From Xenorhabdus khoisanae (lineage in GTDB: Bacteria; Pseudomonadota; Gammaproteobacteria; Enterobacterales; Enterobacteriaceae), in contig NZ_LFCV01000101.1 in the NCBI RefSeq assembly GCF_001037465.1, positions 1 through 51,335 on the forward strand: a stretch of DNA of 51,335 bases, given 5' to 3'. Every line of letters starts with the position of its first letter. Within the stretch, counting starts at the first letter, position 1. This document shows positions 27,579 through 35,434 of this stretch, piece after piece. The notes beneath the pieces were generated by a model that saw nothing but the letters and a program-made list of their open reading frames with translations, ran no database searches and was not told where the DNA came from. Both the position numbers and the translations under genes were made by a program.

Positions 27579-28039
27579 ATGAGGGATGAGAAGAGCTTAG
27601 CGCATACCCGATGGAACTGTAAATATCACATAGTCTTTGCGCCAAAATACCGAAGGCAGGTGTTCTACGGAGAAAAACGGAGAGCGATAGGCCGCATATT
27701 AAGAAAACTCTGTGAATGGAAAAACGTGAACATATTGGAGGCAGAATGTTTTGTGCGGACCACATACATATGCTTCTGGAAATCCCGCCCAAGATGAGTG
27801 TGTCGAGTTTTATGGGGTATCTGAAGGGGAAAAGTAGCCTGATGCTTTATGAGCAATTTGGTGATCTCAAATTCAAATATCGTAATCGAGAGTTTTGGTG
27901 TCGGGGGTATTACGTTGATACAGTGGGAAAAAATACAGTTAAGATCCAGGAATACATAAAGCACCAACTGGATGCGGATAAATTGGGAGAACAGTTATCA
28001 ATCCCGTATCCTGGTAGCCCGTTTACGGGCCGTAAGTAA
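27579..28039 (+). pseudogene. tnpA: Frameshifted IS200-type transposase TnpA (Y1 HUH)
   Basis: The N-terminal part (SLAHTRWNCKYHIVFAPKYRR) runs in one frame to about 27746. The remainder, with the metal-binding HIH of ADHIHMLLEIPPK and the catalytic Tyr region RGYYVDTVGKN, continues in another frame. Joining them needs removal of two bases or addition of one around 27744-27755, at a TTTT run. Together the parts make a full-length protein of about 152 aa. The single lesion suggests recent inactivation. Confidence 0.82.
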
Positions 28040-28115
28040 TCCATAGAATGCAAATGTCAGATTGCGATGCGCCTGTTAGGGCGCGGCTGGTAAGAAAGCC
28101 TTATAGGCGCATATG

Positions 28116-28139
28116 AAAAACCCCCGGCTATGCCGGGGG
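28116..28139 (-). terminator. Intrinsic terminator of pykA (also IS right-end hairpin)
   Basis: On the minus strand CCCCCGGC, ATA, GCCGGGGG is followed by TTTTT, a classical terminator 26 bases after the pykA stop. The same hairpin lies at the probable right end of the IS, so the IS may have brought or share the terminator. Confidence 0.75.
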
Positions 28140-28164
28140 ATACTTATTTTTGATTAATAACCCA

Positions 28165-29607
28165 CTATTCTACTTCAAGTATACGGCAGGTATTGGTGCT
28201 GCCAATGGTTCTCATCTGATCGCCCTGAGTCACCAGCACTAAGTCTCCGGAGGAGAGGTAGCCTTTATCACGCAGGCGGGCAATAGCTTCGCTTACCGCA
28301 GCGATCCCATCAGTGTGCGAACTGCAATAAACGGGAGTTACACCACGATAAAGGGCAGTGCGGTTTAGGGTCGATTCATGGCGTGACATGGAGAAAATAG
28401 GCAAGCCAGAGCTAATGCGAGACATCATGCGAGCTGTGCGCCCTGATTCCGTCATGGCAATGATTGCTTTGACACCTTTCAGATGATTGGCGGCATACAT
28501 CGTAGACATTGAAATAGCCTCTTCAATGCTGTCGAATGTAATATCTAAGCGATGTTTGGAAACGTTGATGCTTGGCATCTTTTCAGCGCCCAAACAGACT
28601 TGCGCCATCGCTGCAACGGTTTCCGCCGGATACTGACCTGCTGCCGTTTCAGCAGAGAGCATAACCGCATCAGTGCCATCCAATACTGCATTGGCAACAT
28701 CCATGACCTCAGCACGAGTCGGCATTGGGTTGGTGATCATGGATTCCATCATTTGCGTAGCAGTAATTACGACACGATTCAGTTGACGAGCACGGCGAAT
28801 CAGCTTTTTCTGCACACCGACCAGCTCAGGATCTCCGATTTCAACACCGAGATCACCACGGGCAACCATGACAACATCAGCCGCCAGAATGATTTCATCA
28901 ATAATTTCATCACTGCTGACCGCTTCCGCACGCTCAACTTTAGCGACGATTTGGGTATCACAACCCGCATCACGTGCAAGGCGGCGAGCATAATTCAGAT
29001 CTTCACCTGAACGTGGGAAAGAAACAGCAAGGTAATCAACACCAATTTTGGCGGCAGTAATAATATCTTCTTTATCTTTTGCTGTCAGTGCTTCGGCTGA
29101 TAAGCCTCCACCCAATTTATTGATGCCTTTATTGTTGGAGAGCGGGCCTCCTACTGTCACTTCCGTGAATACTTTCATGCCCTCAACATTCAGGACTCTC
29201 AATTGAACCCGACCATCATCCAATAGCAGGATATCACTGGTCATAACATCAGACGGTAGGCCTTTATAATCTATACCGACTTTCTCTTTATCTCCTTCGC
29301 CCTTACCCAGATTGGCATCCAGCAGGAATTTATCCCCAACATTGAGGAAGATTTTCCCTTCTTTAAAAGTGGATACGCGTATTTTGGGTCCTTGAAGATC
29401 ACCGAGAATGGCGACATGACAACCCAAACGGGCAGCAATTTCGCGCACTTTATTAGCACGTTGGATATGATCTTCCGCAGTGCCATGAGAAAAATTAAGG
29501 CGGACGACATTGGCTCCCGCGTTGATAACTTTTTCTAGATTGTTGTCACGATCTGTAGCCGGGCCAAGTGTAGTGACGATCTTTGTTCTTCTGAGCCGTC
29601 TGGACAT
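28165..29607 (-). CDS. pykA: Pyruvate kinase II PykA
   Basis: A 480-aa pyruvate kinase converting phosphoenolpyruvate and ADP to pyruvate and ATP. Motifs include [14 protein letters not shown] at the N-terminus, NFSHG, the catalytic-site block [24 protein letters not shown] and TATQMMESM. Length and the downstream partner of hexR fit PykA (AMP-activated type II) rather than PykF. The start has CGGAG about 6 bases upstream. Confidence 0.96.
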   Translation of the reverse strand: MSRRLRRTKIVTTLGPATDRDNNLEKVINAGANVVRLNFSHGTAEDHIQRANKVREIAARLGCHVAILGDLQGPKIRVSTFKEGKIFLNVGDKFLLDANLGKGEGDKEKVGIDYKGLPSDVMTSDILLLDDGRVQLRVLNVEGMKVFTEVTVGGPLSNNKGINKLGGGLSAEALTAKDKEDIITAAKIGVDYLAVSFPRSGEDLNYARRLARDAGCDTQIVAKVERAEAVSSDEIIDEIILAADVVMVARGDLGVEIGDPELVGVQKKLIRRARQLNRVVITATQMMESMITNPMPTRAEVMDVANAVLDGTDAVMLSAETAAGQYPAETVAAMAQVCLGAEKMPSINVSKHRLDITFDSIEEAISMSTMYAANHLKGVKAIIAMTESGRTARMMSRISSGLPIFSMSRHESTLNRTALYRGVTPVYCSSHTDGIAAVSEAIARLRDKGYLSSGDLVLVTQGDQMRTIGSTNTCRILEVE

Positions 29608-29779
29608 GTATTACTCCGTTGACCTGTGAAGTATGAATCTTCGATTACCGTAAGATAACCATTTTTATTTACTGACGATTAACCCCATACTGCGAATATG
29701 CAGACGGGGAAAAGTCTACATATGCTATCAGTCTGGTGAGTTGATAAATAGTGAACAAAAACACAGTCTATTTTCTGGT

Positions 29780-30628
29780 TTATTCATGCTTATCAAACCG
29801 CGAATTACGCAATGCTTCCTTGACCCTCTTCAAGTTATCCCTGAATTTTGAGCCTCGGCGCAGTGTAAAACCGGTTGCCAGCACATCAATGATGGTAAGT
29901 TGAGCAATTCTTGAGACCATTGGCATATAAATATCCGTATCTTCGGGAACGTCCAACAGAATGGAGAGCGTTGCTTCATGTGCTAAGGGAGAACCTGTCG
30001 AGGTAATGGCGATGACCGTTGCATCATTTTCACGAGCCAGTTTGGCAATTTCGACGAGGCTTTTTGTGCGTCCTGTATGGGAAATCAGGACGACAACGTC
30101 TCCTTCGGTACTGTTAATGCAACTCATTCTTTGCATCACAATATCGTCAAAATAGGTAACCGGGATATTGAAGCGAAAAAATTTATTCATGGCATCATGG
30201 GCTACCGCGGCTGATGCCCCTAAACCAAAAAAAGAGAGTTTTCTGGCCTGCGTCAGTAGATCAACCGCACGGTTAATGGCCGCAATATCCAGATTATTTT
30301 TGACTGTTTCCAGATTTGCCATCACCGATTCGAAAATTTTATTGGTATAAGAGGTGACGCTGTCACTTTCTTCTACATTCCTATTCACATAAGGCGTACC
30401 ATTAGCGAGGCTTTGTGCCAGATGCAATTTAAAATCGGGGAATCCTTTGGTATCCAGACGACGACAGAAACGATTAACCGTAGGTTCACTCACATTCGCC
30501 ATTTTAGCCAGAGTGGCGATACTTGAATGGATGGCAGTCTGTGGTGAAGCAAGGATGACCTGCGCAACCTTTTTCTCTGACTTACTCAAAACATCAAGAC
30601 TATTTTGGAGCCGTTCCAGTGTGTTCAT
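29780..30628 (-). CDS. hexR: Transcriptional regulator HexR (RpiR family)
   Basis: A 282-aa regulator with an N-terminal RpiR-type HTH (about 1-75, SEPTVNRFCRRLDTKGFPDFK) and a SIS sugar-phosphate domain (about 120-260, FFGLGASAAVAHDA and LISHTGRTKSLVEIAK). HexR senses 2-keto-3-deoxy-6-phosphogluconate and controls zwf and other central carbon genes. It sits upstream of pykA on the same strand and divergent from zwf, as in E. coli. Confidence 0.95.
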   Translation of the reverse strand: MNTLERLQNSLDVLSKSEKKVAQVILASPQTAIHSSIATLAKMANVSEPTVNRFCRRLDTKGFPDFKLHLAQSLANGTPYVNRNVEESDSVTSYTNKIFESVMANLETVKNNLDIAAINRAVDLLTQARKLSFFGLGASAAVAHDAMNKFFRFNIPVTYFDDIVMQRMSCINSTEGDVVVLISHTGRTKSLVEIAKLARENDATVIAITSTGSPLAHEATLSILLDVPEDTDIYMPMVSRIAQLTIIDVLATGFTLRRGSKFRDNLKRVKEALRNSRFDKHE

Positions 30629-30684
30629 AAAACGCAGTTCAACCTCGGTTTTAACGATTTCATTAACAGGAGAAATCTATGTCA

Positions 30685-30764
30685 TTTTCATGAAAATATA
30701 CTACTTGTTATTGAAAGCTGGCAGTGGCAACAACCGGATAACTTGAGATTTTTCATGAAAATAT
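30685..30764. repeat. Duplicated palindrome near hexR
   Basis: TTTTCATGAAAATAT occurs twice as direct repeats (from 30685 and from 30750), each containing a 12-base perfect palindrome. They lie 57 to 133 bases upstream of the hexR start. Paired identical operators spaced by about six helical turns suggest a dimeric regulator, but it is not the HexR consensus. Confidence 0.6.
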
Positions 30765-31053
30765 GACAAGTGTCTAACTTTCAACTTGGTAAGATTACTT
30801 CTTAAACGTTGTAAATTTTCAGTTACCTGTCGCTATTTGGTATGAATTCCAGCCAATTTTCAATATCAACATAAAATCAGCATGAATGTAAAAAAACAGT
30901 ATACAGAAAATGAGATGTGAAGGTTATTTGAGCAGTTTTTTCCAATGAATTCTATATTGCAATTAACCAGACGACAATATGAAAATTGGAGGGCATACAT
31001 GAATAATCAATGTTTACTGCTTATAACCAAAAGGGTACATTACTCGCAGATTC

Positions 31054-31068
31054 TGTAAAAAAATTACA
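31054..31068. promoter_or_regulatory. HexR operator upstream of zwf
   Basis: TGTAAAAAAATTACA closely matches the published HexR consensus (TGTAATTAAATTACA type). It lies 26 bases upstream of the zwf start, where binding would block transcription. Confidence 0.75.
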
Positions 31069-31094
31069 ATATCCCGTAATTGAGGAGATGCAAC

Positions 31095-32570
31095 ATGGCG
31101 GTGACGTCTACAGCTCAGGCTTGTGATTTGGTAATTTTTGGGGCGAAAGGAGACTTAGCACGCCGGAAATTAATGCCTTCCCTTTACCAGTTAGAAAAAG
31201 CGGGTTATATCCATCCAGATACCCGAATTATCGGCGTCGGTCGTGCTGACTGGGATAAAAAAGCCTATACCAAAGTCGTTGAAGAAGCGTTGGCTACATT
31301 TATGTCCGAGAAATTGGACCCTGAATTGTGGAAAAAGCTGAGTTCACGTCTGGAATTCTGTAATTTGGACGTTAATGAAACGAAACATTTCACCGAATTG
31401 GCAAAAATACTTAGTAAGGATAACTTACCAGCTATTCACTATTTTGCCATGCCGCCAAGTACGTTTGGCTCAGTGTGTCATGGGTTAGGGGCTGCGGGAT
31501 TGAATAAAGAACCCAATCGCGTTGTGATGGAAAAGCCGTTGGGAACGGATCTTGCCTCTTCCAGAGCCATCAATGATGAAGTTGCAAAATACTTCAATGA
31601 AAGTCAAATCTATCGCATTGACCACTATTTGGGTAAAGAAACCGTATTGAACCTGTTGGCGTTGCGTTTTGCCAACTCACTTTTTGTCAATAACTGGGAT
31701 CATCGCACGATTGATCATGTGCAAATCACCGTTGCTGAAGAAGTCGGAATCGAGGGGCGTTGGGGGTATTTTGATCAGGCCGGACAGATGCGTGACATGA
31801 TCCAGAATCATCTCCTGCAAATTCTGACGATGATTGCCATGTCTCCCCCAGCAGACCTGTCAGCCGATCGCATTCGTGATGAGAAAGTAAAAGTTTTGCG
31901 TTCATTGCGTCGGATTGATCAGACCAACGTACGGGAAAAAACGGTTCGCGGGCAATATACCGCAGGTTTTGTGCATGGTAAAAAAGTGCCCGGCTATCTG
32001 GAAGAAGAGGGCGCAAATAAAGCCAGTAAAACGGAGACTTTTGTATCAGTTCGTGTCGATATTGATGATTGGCGTTGGTCTGGCGTGCCTTTCTACCTGA
32101 GAACAGGAAAGCGCTTACCAGCTAAATGTTCAGAAGTTGTTGTTTATTTCAAAGAGCCTTCTCTTAATCTGTTTGCTGAATCCTACCAGCAATTACCACA
32201 GAATAAATTGACCATCCGCTTGCAGCCAGATGAAGGTATTGATATCGAAGTGCTGAATAAAGCACCGGGATTAGAACATAAGCACCGTTTACAAACGACC
32301 AAACTGGATTTGAGTTTCTCTGAAACATTCAATCAGACACACCTTGCCGACGCTTATGAAAGGTTACTGTTAGAAGCTATGCGCGGTATTCAGGCCTTGT
32401 TTGTCCGTCGTGATGAAGTAGAAGAAGCATGGAAATGGGTAGATTCCATCATGGAAGCATGGGCTGCGGACAATGAGCCACCGAAGCCTTATCAGGCAGG
32501 TACTTGGGGACCTGTAGCTTCTATCGCCATGATTACCCGCGATGGGCGTTCATGGAACGAGTTTGAATAA
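31095..32570 (+). CDS. zwf: Glucose-6-phosphate 1-dehydrogenase Zwf
   Basis: A 491-aa enzyme making 6-phosphogluconolactone and NADPH, the entry to the oxidative pentose phosphate pathway. The NADP fold motif is FGAKGDLARRKL, and the active site block RIDHYLGKE carries the catalytic His region. The start at 31095 follows GAGGAG; an upstream in-frame ATG at 31080 has no ribosome site. In E. coli edd and eda follow zwf; here they are absent. Confidence 0.97.
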   Translation: MAVTSTAQACDLVIFGAKGDLARRKLMPSLYQLEKAGYIHPDTRIIGVGRADWDKKAYTKVVEEALATFMSEKLDPELWKKLSSRLEFCNLDVNETKHFTELAKILSKDNLPAIHYFAMPPSTFGSVCHGLGAAGLNKEPNRVVMEKPLGTDLASSRAINDEVAKYFNESQIYRIDHYLGKETVLNLLALRFANSLFVNNWDHRTIDHVQITVAEEVGIEGRWGYFDQAGQMRDMIQNHLLQILTMIAMSPPADLSADRIRDEKVKVLRSLRRIDQTNVREKTVRGQYTAGFVHGKKVPGYLEEEGANKASKTETFVSVRVDIDDWRWSGVPFYLRTGKRLPAKCSEVVVYFKEPSLNLFAESYQQLPQNKLTIRLQPDEGIDIEVLNKAPGLEHKHRLQTTKLDLSFSETFNQTHLADAYERLLLEAMRGIQALFVRRDEVEEAWKWVDSIMEAWAADNEPPKPYQAGTWGPVASIAMITRDGRSWNEFE

Positions 32571-32593
32571 CGAGTTCTATTTTTCTATTATTT

Positions 32594-32618
32594 ATCTGAC
32601 CGTATTCTGCGGTCAGAT
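32594..32618 (+). terminator. Probable terminator after zwf
   Basis: A perfect 9-bp stem (ATCTGACCG and CGGTCAGAT, 7-base loop) lies 24 bases after the zwf stop. The following CTCTTCC is only weakly T-rich. Confidence 0.6.
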
Positions 32619-32752
32619 CTCTTCCACACTGATTCTTTTTTCAATTCCTTGAAATTCGTCACGTTTAAAAAAGTTACCATAGGTTATTAATTGGTTGATT
32701 TTAATGCAGTAAGAATGAAATGCAGTAAGAGTGAATAGGAAGAGAGGAAATT

Positions 32753-33559
32753 ATGCGTGCTGATGATCCAAAAACTTGGCATGCCCAATGGGCGCTAAGA
32801 CGTGAGCAGATAAACCGCGTGAGAGGCAGGCAGGGAGAAGATGTTGGTGATGAGTGGGTTTCTGAACGCATAAAAAGGTATGATAACAGTGCATCAGAAA
32901 ACGCGCTATCAAGGTTGGATGTAGTTTATAAAAACAAAGCCAAAATAATTCACCATAACTGTCTGGATATATTTAATGTTAACGATATACCGGGAGACAG
33001 AAGACACAAACCTCATCCTCAACAACCACACGAAAGTTTAGAGAATATATATATTCTTGAACGGTCTTGGCCTGAATCCAATAGGCATATACGGCAGCGG
33101 CCTAGATTTAATGTGTTTAAACAGTGTTGTTGGCCTAACCCGAGACGTGATGACGACGACTGTTATTATTATGTGATGAAAAGAATAGATTCAATGGAGG
33201 CGCCAGTACACGTTCCGAATGGACATTACATATACGTTATATATTCTGATATACCCCAGATTGTTGTATGTAATTTTTGTGATTTCTCTAAGCCTCTGGT
33301 TACTGGTCACACTTCGTTAATCAAAGGCAGGATTTTATGGTATCGCCATGATGCCAGCCAGCCGCTCCCAAATGATGATGAGATCAATTATGCAGCATAC
33401 CCTGTACTATTAGCTGGTGAGCTTTTTTTTACTGGTGGCAAATTAATCCGATGGAATAATCGGAGTGGGCATTATCGCCCCAGAAGTTCTCCTGTGTTAG
33501 AATTTGGCGCAACAGATCATATATTGCCCCGCAAACTGTTTCACCGAGTTGACTTGTAA
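32753..33559 (+). CDS. Hypothetical 268-aa protein with C-terminal SGHYRP motif
   Basis: I do not recognise this protein. It starts after a strong AGAGAGGAAATT site and codes for a soluble, Arg- and His-rich protein with no signal peptide or membrane segment. The middle has a Cys-rich acidic patch (FKQCCWPNPRRDDDDCYYY) and the C-terminus has AGELFFTGGKLIRWNNRSGHYRP, a type of motif I associate with uncharacterised bacterial and toxin-associated proteins. It sits alone between zwf and mdtJI where other genera have other genes, so it is probably accessory. The coding region is credible, the function unknown. Confidence 0.75.
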   Translation: MRADDPKTWHAQWALRREQINRVRGRQGEDVGDEWVSERIKRYDNSASENALSRLDVVYKNKAKIIHHNCLDIFNVNDIPGDRRHKPHPQQPHESLENIYILERSWPESNRHIRQRPRFNVFKQCCWPNPRRDDDDCYYYVMKRIDSMEAPVHVPNGHYIYVIYSDIPQIVVCNFCDFSKPLVTGHTSLIKGRILWYRHDASQPLPNDDEINYAAYPVLLAGELFFTGGKLIRWNNRSGHYRPRSSPVLEFGATDHILPRKLFHRVDL

Positions 33560-33593
33560 AGTTAACTGCTTACCTGAAAAATTTGCTTGTCAG

Positions 33594-33627
33594 TTGTATT
33601 TATTGTTTAAATATGCTAGAAATACAA
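33594..33627. repeat. Inverted repeat after the 268-aa gene
   Basis: TTGTATTT (33594-33601) and AAATACAA (33620-33627) form a perfect 8-bp inverted repeat with an 18-base loop, 35 bases after the stop. It may be a weak terminator. Confidence 0.35.
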
Positions 33628-33706
33628 ATTAATCAATTACATCACTAATATGAGGGTTCGTAGTATATCACGCAGTGAACATCGTGTGATGAAAGAATAA
33701 AATATC

Positions 33707-33823
33707 ATGAATAGCGCCAAAAGCGTCAACATTCAACACAGTAACAAAATTCAACGTTGTACCCACGTTTTTTTCCTCTCAGCTATCTTATCCAGTGAGC
33801 ACTACTGGTGCGGCGCTCTTTAG
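33707..33823 (+). CDS. Upstream ORF in the mdtJI leader (MdtU-like leader peptide)
   Basis: A 38-codon ORF begins MNSAKSVNIQHSNK and ends EHYWCGAL, with stop TAG at 33821, 173 bases before mdtJ. In E. coli a short upstream ORF, mdtU, controls spermidine-responsive expression of mdtJI; position and size agree. I cannot confirm sequence homology. Its ribosome site is weak (GAAAGAATA). A small GC stem follows at 33841-33855 (CCGGT, TTTTC, ACCGG) and could be part of an attenuation switch. Confidence 0.55.
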   Translation: MNSAKSVNIQHSNKIQRCTHVFFLSAILSSEHYWCGAL

Positions 33824-33996
33824 GGCCTTTCTCCTGTTAACCGGTTTTTCACCGGCAATTCTTATTTGTCAAAATATTTGGCTAAAACGTCAGTTTGATT
33901 TCTGATATCGCGTAATTGCATTCGCGGCTGCTCTTGTTGGCATTTATAGCTTAAATATCTTGGCATGCTTTTAGCAGTATGTTCAGGAGAAAAATA
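33824..33996 (+). promoter_or_regulatory. mdtJI leader between uORF and mdtJ
   Basis: This 173-base segment lacks a gene. It starts with pyrimidine-rich GGGCCTTTCTCC, a CCGGT/ACCGG hairpin (33841-33855) and T-rich sequence, and ends with AGGAG 7 bases before mdtJ. The length and position next to a uORF fit a regulated leader. Confidence 0.45.
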
Positions 33997-34383
33997 ATGA
34001 TTTATTGGATGTTTCTTATACTGGCGATTGTGGCAGAAGTGATTGGTACTCTGTCAATGAAGCAAGCCAGCGTTTCGGGTGATTTTACAGGCATGATCGT
34101 GATGTACACCATGATCACAACTTCTTACATTTTGTTGGCCATTGCCGTGAAAAAAGTAGCATTAGGCGTGGCTTATGCCTTATGGGAAGGTATTGGTATC
34201 CTGTTTATTACTACTTTTAGTGTACTGTGGTTCAACGAATCTTTGTCATTGATGAAGATTGGGGGATTGATATTGCTGATGGCCGGAATTGCCTTGATCA
34301 AAATAGGATCAAAAAAAGCCCCCGGCAATTCGTCAAATGGTTCCTTAAACAATACTTCAAGCAAGCAGATGAAGGATGCATAA
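33997..34383 (+). CDS. mdtJ: Spermidine exporter subunit MdtJ (SMR family)
   Basis: A 128-aa four-helix small multidrug resistance protein. The core [18 protein letters not shown] and [17 protein letters not shown] C-terminal block match E. coli MdtJ closely. With MdtI it forms a heteromeric pump that exports spermidine. The ATG at 33997 follows AGGAGAAAAATA; an ATG 18 bases upstream is inside that site. The C-terminus is Ser/Asn-rich. One base separates it from mdtI. Confidence 0.93.
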   Translation: MIYWMFLILAIVAEVIGTLSMKQASVSGDFTGMIVMYTMITTSYILLAIAVKKVALGVAYALWEGIGILFITTFSVLWFNESLSLMKIGGLILLMAGIALIKIGSKKAPGNSSNGSLNNTSSKQMKDA

Positions 34384-34384
34384 C

Positions 34385-34717
34385 ATGTTGACCCAATTTG
34401 AATGGTGGCATGCTGCGTTTCTGGTTCTGGCGGTTTTTTTAGAAATCATTGCGAATATTTTTCTGAAATTATCTAACGGTTTTCAACGCTTTTGGATAGG
34501 TATTTTATCTTTAGTTGCGGTATTGGGGGCTTTTAGTTCGTTGGCTCAGGCAGTTAAAGGCATTGAACTTTCTATCGCTTATGCTTTATGGGGAGCATTC
34601 GGTATTATCGCGACTGTGGCAGCGGGTTGGATTATGTTCAATCAGCGGCTGAATTTTAAGGGATGGGGTGGCATTGTGCTGCTGCTAGTCGGCATGATTA
34701 TGATCAAAATGGCTTAA
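34385..34717 (+). CDS. mdtI: Spermidine exporter subunit MdtI (SMR family)
   Basis: A 110-aa SMR protein with four hydrophobic helices. [17 protein letters not shown] and [19 protein letters not shown] match E. coli MdtI. It works as a heterodimer with MdtJ in the inner membrane. GAAGGA about 8 bases upstream favours the ATG at 34385 over the one at 34376 that overlaps mdtJ. Confidence 0.94.
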   Translation: MLTQFEWWHAAFLVLAVFLEIIANIFLKLSNGFQRFWIGILSLVAVLGAFSSLAQAVKGIELSIAYALWGAFGIIATVAAGWIMFNQRLNFKGWGGIVLLLVGMIMIKMA

Positions 34718-34731
34718 GCCTCATCGACAAA

Positions 34732-34767
34732 ATGGCATTGAGTGAGTGGCATGGTTCTCAATGCCAT
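34732..34767. terminator. Bidirectional hairpin between mdtI and the RidA gene
   Basis: A perfect 11-bp inverted repeat (ATGGCATTGAG and CTCAATGCCAT, 14-base loop) lies between two convergent genes. T-runs are short, so termination strength is uncertain. Confidence 0.55.
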
Positions 34768-34788
34768 ATGAGTTTTGATGAGTTCAGA

Positions 34789-35133
34789 TTATAAAGCAGC
34801 GATAATTTTGATTTCTACTTTATATTTTGGATTCATCAATTCAGCCTGAACGGTACAGCGGACAGGTGCACTTCCGGCAACAACCCAAGCATCCCAAGCC
34901 GCATTCATACCCGCAAAATCAGCTTTGTCCGCCAGAAAAATCGTTGCATCCAAAATCTTACTCTTATCGGATCCAAGGCGATGTAACAGGGTATCAATGG
35001 CTGCCAGTGTATCGGCGGTTTGTTCTGTAATATCGCCATCCAGCTTTTCTGGTACGCTAGTATAATAGATAGTGTCATTGTGAACGACCGCTTCTGACCA
35101 ACGGGTATCTGGATCAATGCGTTTAATAGTCAT
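34789..35133 (-). CDS. yoaB: RidA-family protein, YoaB type
   Basis: A 114-aa YjgF/YER057c/UK114 protein nearly collinear with E. coli YoaB (MTIKRIDPDTRWSEAVVH, ATIFLADKADFAGMN, NPKYKVEIKI). The conserved Arg of the imine-hydrolase site is in APVRCTVQ. RidA proteins remove reactive enamine/imine intermediates made by PLP enzymes. AGGAGATTTA precedes the start. It is the last backbone gene before the prophage. Confidence 0.9.
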   Translation of the reverse strand: MTIKRIDPDTRWSEAVVHNDTIYYTSVPEKLDGDITEQTADTLAAIDTLLHRLGSDKSKILDATIFLADKADFAGMNAAWDAWVVAGSAPVRCTVQAELMNPKYKVEIKIIAAL

Positions 35134-35434
35134 TAAATCTCCTGTTAATTCATACAGTTTTTTGCTGAATTGGGTGGTTATTGCAACTCAGTATTGGCAT
35201 AATTCTGCCACATTTTATTAAAAAATGCTTCCATATAGTCAAATTGTATCATCAACAGTCAAGCATGCTCATTGATTTTGGTTTAATTAATTGATTTTTT
35301 AGTAAAATATTTTTATTTTTTATTTTTCATAATCATCAATAGTCATAAACATTAATTTGGTATCATGAGAAATATGTACATAAGTGCGTACATAAACTAC
35401 ATTAAAAGCTGTATTGTTTTTTGAGGAAAGTGAT
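35134..35434. other. Prophage left junction region with direct repeats
   Basis: No gene is seen in this 301-base AT-rich stretch between yoaB and the integrase. GTACATAA occurs twice, 12 bases apart (35376-35383 and 35388-35395), and TCATAA recurs nearby, both plausible integrase or excisionase arm sites. attL should lie here, but without attR it cannot be fixed. There is no tRNA gene. Confidence 0.5.

Larger units (their letters stand above)
27444..28148 (+). mobile_element. IS200/IS605-family insertion sequence, probably dead
   Basis: A roughly 700-base element between the convergent lpxM and pykA. Its left end carries a perfect hairpin (AACCCCCAGC, TTG, GCTGGGGGTT; 27444-27466), as expected for subterminal ends recognised by HUH transposases. 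The right side carries another hairpin (28121-28139). There are no inverted terminal repeats, in keeping with the family. Exact ends cannot be fixed without a copy to compare. The only gene, tnpA, is frameshifted. Confidence 0.75.
30629..31094. promoter_or_regulatory. hexR-zwf divergent control region
   Basis: This 466-base gap holds the promoters of hexR (leftward) and zwf (rightward). Visible elements are two copies of the perfect palindrome TTTTCATGAAAA (30685-30696 and 30750-30761), 65 bases apart and each followed by TAT, and a HexR-like box at 31054-31068. No gene was found. Confidence 0.7.

Noticed and set aside
27744..27755. Programmed frameshift in the IS transposase
   Set aside because: IS200-type transposases are made from one frame, and only a simple TTTT run is present with no stimulator seen; a mutation is simpler.
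28552..29010. 152-codon open frame antisense to pykA
   Set aside because: Shadow of the strongly conserved pykA; no ribosome site or known motif.
35134..35434. tRNA gene as phage attachment site
   Set aside because: I looked for a cloverleaf and the T-loop GTTCRANNC pattern near the integrase and found none.
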